From NCBI GenBank assembly GCA_021234155.1, contig JAJEKV010000046.1:5089012-5153011 (forward strand): DNA of 64,000 nucleotides, given 5' to 3'. Positions 59,948 through 64,000 of this stretch are shown piece after piece. Source of the stretch: Isoetes taiwanensis (taxonomy: Eukaryota; Streptophyta; Lycopodiopsida; Isoetales; Isoetaceae). Below the pieces are notes generated by a model. The model saw nothing but the letters and a program-made list of their open reading frames with translations. It did not search any database and was not told where the DNA came from. Position numbers and translations under genes: made by a program. Numbering within the stretch: the stretch's first letter is position 1; the number at the start of each line of letters is the position of its first letter.

Positions 59948-61349
59948 AAATCAGATCCTATATCAAGAGGACTAGCTCCAGAATTGCTGCTATGTGTCAT
60001 CCTTAAGATAATAACTCAATAATCTGGAAAATTGGAACACGCCTTCCTTTCCAGTTTTCCAATGGACTTTAAAAATGCTCTTCTCTTATTCCCTCTATTT
60101 CTATGGACGTTGATCAGTTTAGGGTTTTGGCTATGGTTTGAATCTAGACTTCTAAACGCCAAGCCTTCACATGCTTGTTGTCCTACTAGATTTTTTTTAA
60201 TTGAGGACGTTATTGATCCTACTAGAATCAGTTTTATCTTTATTTTATTAGTTTGGCATCCTTTTTTACATTGATTGCATTTTTGGCCTTTCTTGGACCT
60301 CATTATCCCTTCATGGTCCCTCTCCTCCAATGAGAGCCATTTATTTGTTTGACCTCTTCCACTTACATTGCTTCTTAGAGTCCCTCTCCATCCTCACATG
60401 ATAATGATGATAATGATGCCTTATTTCTCCATGTTCTCGTTTTTTCTTGTATTTGCAAGCCATCAACATCCGATCTATTTCAATGGCCATGACAATTCTG
60501 GGTCACCACATTTCCTATGTAATTGCAACTTGTCACATGGGAATCTTTTAAGGGGCACCTCTCGTCAGACACTTTTGTGCATTGTCATTCTTAACCTTAG
60601 GACAAAGTGCATGTACCTATCCCTCAGCTTCTTCTTCTGTATGGTTTCTGTTCACGTCTGACGCAATTTATGTCCATTCTCCTTCCCACTTCAAGGGTAA
60701 TTTCAGTGCATGCACCTTAGGCATTTCAAGCTAAAACAATACTCTTGGGATATGTTACTAGATATTATCTAAAAGTCCATTTGTGGTCGTCATTCGATAT
60801 CATTACAATGCGAGAGAATACAAATCAATTAAATGTTTTTTCCTCCTCCCTCTTTGGATGATCATATCCATCCAGACATCTTATTGTAGTTTAATAGTAG
60901 GGAGGATTATATATAGGAACCTCTTCCATTCAAAATCTTGAAACGAAAATATTAGTTGCATTATTATTCAACTCATCTTGCATAGATGTCTCATCTTCAC
61001 ACTTTCTTCTAGTGTTTTCGCAAAGCTATTAATATATGTTTTGTGTGGGAAACAATCAGTCGTCCATGGGGCATTGAAATATCAGCTGAGTATAATATCT
61101 AGCATAATAACATGGGGTAAATCCTTTATTATATGATGTGCTAATGCACAGAATTAAGCATTTATTGGGGTTTCATAATAAGGTTAGTTATGGCAATATG
61201 GACACCCAGAACATGGTCATTAATGTGGCATTGATATAGCTAGCTAATCAATCTGATGGAAGTTTTTTGAAGTATGATTGTGAGGTGATGCTGGCAACAA
61301 ATCTCAAGTAAAAGACATCATTCAAATGCATGTGGTTCTTTTCACAACA
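59948..61349. other. No gene seen
   Basis: Presumed upstream region of the TIGR01589 gene, then AT-rich DNA. Open frames at 60,016-60,330 and 60,368-60,661 overlap on opposite strands and have no similarity I recognise. Confidence 0.4.
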
Positions 61350-61498
61350 CTAGTATAAAAATGGGTATAAATGGCACAAAAAGGACGGAGCATAAATGAC
61401 ACATATGTACACGAATGGCACATAATCTGCCAATTGTGTACATATGTGCCATTTATGCTTCACCCTTTCTCTGCCATTTATACCTATTTTTGTATAGC
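61350..61498. mobile_element. Foldback element / long imperfect hairpin
   Basis: Left arm words ATAAAAATGGGTATAAATGG, GCATAAATGACACATATGTA and CACGAATGGCA return in reverse complement in the right arm (ACAAAAATAGGTATAAATGG, GCATAAATGGCACATATGTA, CACAATTGGCA). Arms of about 70 bases at roughly 80% identity close on a very short loop (ATAATC). Fits a small MITE or a hairpin-RNA precursor. Confidence 0.65.
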
Positions 61499-62969
61499 TC
61501 TATCTCTGGCATTATCCTTTTCGGACCAGGAATTGTTTTCACCAAATGCTCAAAGGTGCAAAATAACATGAATAATATTGGTCATTGTCATACAGGCTGT
61601 GTTTAAAGAAGTTTGGGAAACGTATTGAAATTTGACAGTTATTCAGTGGATGCTTTTGCGAAGATAGTGTTTGAGCCAAACTTGGGATGCATTCTATAGC
61701 GTTGCCTATATGAATCTGCAGTATGATATCATTTTGATGTGTAGAAACATATTTTTATGGACACAATTTACTTTTTTGAAGTTTTCAATGTCTTCTGCAG
61801 CATAATTTTTTCTTCAAAAGAGGAAAGGCCCCGTTTATTATGTAATCTACCTTTTTCAGATTTGCTTCGTATAAGTTAGTAACACTCAACTCCTTGCACT
61901 ACATGCTAAAATAGTTTACATTGTAAATCATTTTTTTCCTTTGTGATCAACTCTACCAACACAAAGATTGTTTTGATAAATCACTCTTCTTAAATGCTAG
62001 TCTTTAGGAATTTTGGACATTTTTATATCATTCTGGCTTCGTATATGAACTGCATGATTAGACATTGGATGTTAATGGTATATCCAACCCCACGTGTTTG
62101 GAACCAAAGAAATGTTCGCGGCGGCCTTGCGATAAATTTCTCTGATATATAATATACTATTTATGGGAATAAAGAGGAATCTTTGATGTAGTATATATAA
62201 TTTAAGTGTGCATCAGTACTTTTAGATAAAACCAATAAAATAAATTGATATGGTAATGCTCTATTACTCTAAAAAAAAAAACAAGGTGCTGCGCACGGAG
62301 GGTTGCCTTCCGGTGGCCCGAGAGTGTGTTTTCATGTTTCTTGTTGACGTTTCCTTTTCATGGTTCTTGTTGGGTCATTTCATGTGTCAGGGCTTATTAA
62401 TGTTTTGAAGGGGGGTTTTTATTTTGTGTTGTTTTGTTTTGTTTTCTTTTGTTTATGAATTGTACATGGACCAAAATGAGGCTTGCGAAGCTCAGTGCCT
62501 AGACCAATTGGGATTGATGTGATCATGTTTTTTGTTTAAAACACATTAGCCATTCATGAAGAATGCCTTGTGTAGTTAAATTAGTAATGGAAATTGTCTG
62601 GGGCACTGTATGAATACATGATTTCATTTTGCATGCATACAAATATTAAGAATAGAATACCCAATGGTAAAAAAGAACCAATTCGTGTTTTGCTAATATA
62701 ACAATCCCATTTCGAATATGCGCATCTAAGTGATTTGGTAATGTAGTAATTCTATTTCTAATATGCACGTTTAAGTTGGTTGGTGCCAGTTAAATTTTGG
62801 GTGCAAACCATCAGGAAATTTAACAACATGCGAAAAGCATTTAACATATTAATGGAAAACCAAATGTCATCGTTATAATATGTTGTAGCCTATACAGCAA
62901 GAAGTAGGGATTTGTGTCAATCGTCTGCATCAACAAGATAAAGCACATGATATTCTGGTTTTTTACACA
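61499..62969. other. No gene seen; one SINE 3' end
   Basis: AT-rich DNA. 62,101-62,150 holds another GAACCAAAGAAATGTTCGCG SINE-type 3' end. A GC-richer patch after an A-run at 62,272-62,330 and a G/T-rich stretch to 62,470 may be an old retroposon end, but I cannot place it. Confidence 0.4.
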
Positions 62970-63085
62970 ATGGGAGATAATGTATTAGATAATTTCCAGA
63001 TGGGAGGAATTCCGTCGAAAAATTTTAATGGGAGATAATGTATTAAATAATTTCCGGACGGGAGGAATTCCGTCGGAAAAATTTC
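62970..63085. repeat. 58-bp tandem duplication
   Basis: Two copies of ATGGGAGATAATGTATTA...GGAGGAATTCCGTCG (62,970 and 63,028), with a few substitutions such as CCAGATGG against CCGGACGG. Confidence 0.85.
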
Positions 63086-63624
63086 CGAGGCGGTGCTACC
63101 AGCCGAGGAGGCGCACGATGCTACTAAATTTGTGCTGGTGTGACGGACTAGCAAGAATCGTGTCTGGTATAGAATTAGAGGCATTTCAAGTGCATTTTAT
63201 AATTTATTCCATAAAATACAAAGGCATTTTTATAAATTGCACTAAAAACAATATAGTAAGTATATCAACTTCTAAACTTAGTATCATTTTTAGGCATCCA
63301 CAAAATTGTTACATTTTGGGCATCCACTAAATTCGTCTCCCTAAGAGCATAAATTTTCTACCACCCATTCATATTTACTATCTTTTCCTTCTTAGAAAAA
63401 TAACGTTGCAACAAATCAAAGTGGATGAGCAATGTGCTCATATTCCGTCAATTAACTTCATATTCCCTCCCAACAAGATGCCATGTTCATATATTGTAAC
63501 AAAGAAAGTGGGATCATCCGTCAAGTTAAATTTTCATCAGATATATTATTTGAGGATCATTGATAGTTGCAAGGAATGTGTTATTTAGTGGGAATATGAT
63601 GCTCAAAACAAGTACCAAAAATAC

Positions 63625-63985
63625 CTGGGCACCCTCGACACCAACAATTCCAACTCCAACATTTGCAACATGTATCATGCCAACATCATTTGCCCCATCC
63701 CCAATTGCTAAACATAGTTTGTTCCAACCTAATCCCTTCCTCACTAACTTTGTAACTTGTACTTTTTGCTTTGGCGATACTCTGCAACATAGGACTGCAA
63801 CATAGGACTGATGCAAACTTCATAAACAACTGCAAAAACTGCCTTTGCAGTTCTCCATCCATGAGAATAAATGCAAGTGAGTCACCATCAATCACAAGAG
63901 CAAAAGAATCATTTATAAAGCTTCTTCGGCTTCCACTTAAGGATGAAATCCCATTGCTTCTTTGGCTTCCTTGTTCATTATACTT
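63625..63985 (-). pseudogene. P4-ATPase (phospholipid flippase) exon, disrupted
   Basis: Minus-strand exon from acceptor GGCTAG (63,986) to donor CCCAG/GTATTT (63,625). It reads a Ser-rich start, then [63 protein letters not shown] and VEGAQ. GDGANDV is the P-type ATPase hinge motif and CCRVSP-QK is specific to the P4 (ALA) flippases, which move phospholipids to the cytosolic leaflet. A 13-base tandem duplication at 63,783-63,808 shifts the frame between CC and RVSP. Downstream exons with the last membrane helices are not seen to the left; upstream exons lie beyond the window. Confidence 0.85.
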
Positions 63986-64000
63986 CTAGCCTTTTGTTCT

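Overview
The window looks like nuclear DNA of a land plant. Evidence: spliced genes with GT-AG introns, an AT-rich background, a Ty3/gypsy element of the Tat type without a chromodomain, LINEs, tRNA-derived SINEs, and a small gene matching the plant-specific TIGR01589 family. A non-seed plant (fern or lycophyte) is my guess, not shown by the sequence. Host genes are few; most of the window is repeats and mobile elements in various states of decay.

Layout. Positions 1-20,675, 25,418-26,332 and 31,913-36,300 are one long satellite-like array built from about 1.05 kb units and about 0.46 kb half-units. Each unit carries a tRNA-like box A/box B module. The array is interrupted by a 937-bp hAT-like element (4,837-5,773), a 5'-truncated LINE (18,207-18,856), a Tat retrotransposon remnant fused to a LINE reverse-transcriptase fragment (20,676-25,417), and a near full-length but frameshifted LINE (26,333-31,912). 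From 36,301 to 43,568 the DNA is mostly unique: a possible membrane-protein exon, two YRDC (Sua5) exons and an inverted scrap of the satellite.

The most interesting block is 43,569-51,844. It looks like one DNA transposon, with imperfect terminal inverted repeats and a possible 4-bp target duplication (CGAG), carrying two divergent genes. The minus-strand gene encodes a ParB-like nuclease domain followed by a beta-class (N4/N6) DNA methyltransferase. Its first five exons join in frame; its methyltransferase half is frameshifted. The plus-strand gene is a decayed DUF7869-like, possibly transposase-related, protein with LPPPF repeats. A 16-bp perfect palindrome, TGTATTCCGGAATACA, occurs as a 41-42-bp-period array in an intron of the ParB gene, as a 42-bp-spaced pair in its first intron, and as degenerate copies in the shared promoter region. 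The form recalls a parS-type ParB site or a methyltransferase target, and suggests that the element encodes a protein that binds or modifies the element itself. This is inference.

From 51,845 to the end lie a TSD-flanked retroposon, a cluster of SINE-like copies, microsatellites, a complete three-exon TIGR01589 gene (58,869-59,947, minus), a foldback element, and at the right edge a P4-ATPase (phospholipid flippase) exon disrupted by a 13-bp tandem duplication. Several SINE and LINE copies share one 3' end sequence followed by different simple repeats, which suggests a SINE-LINE partnership.
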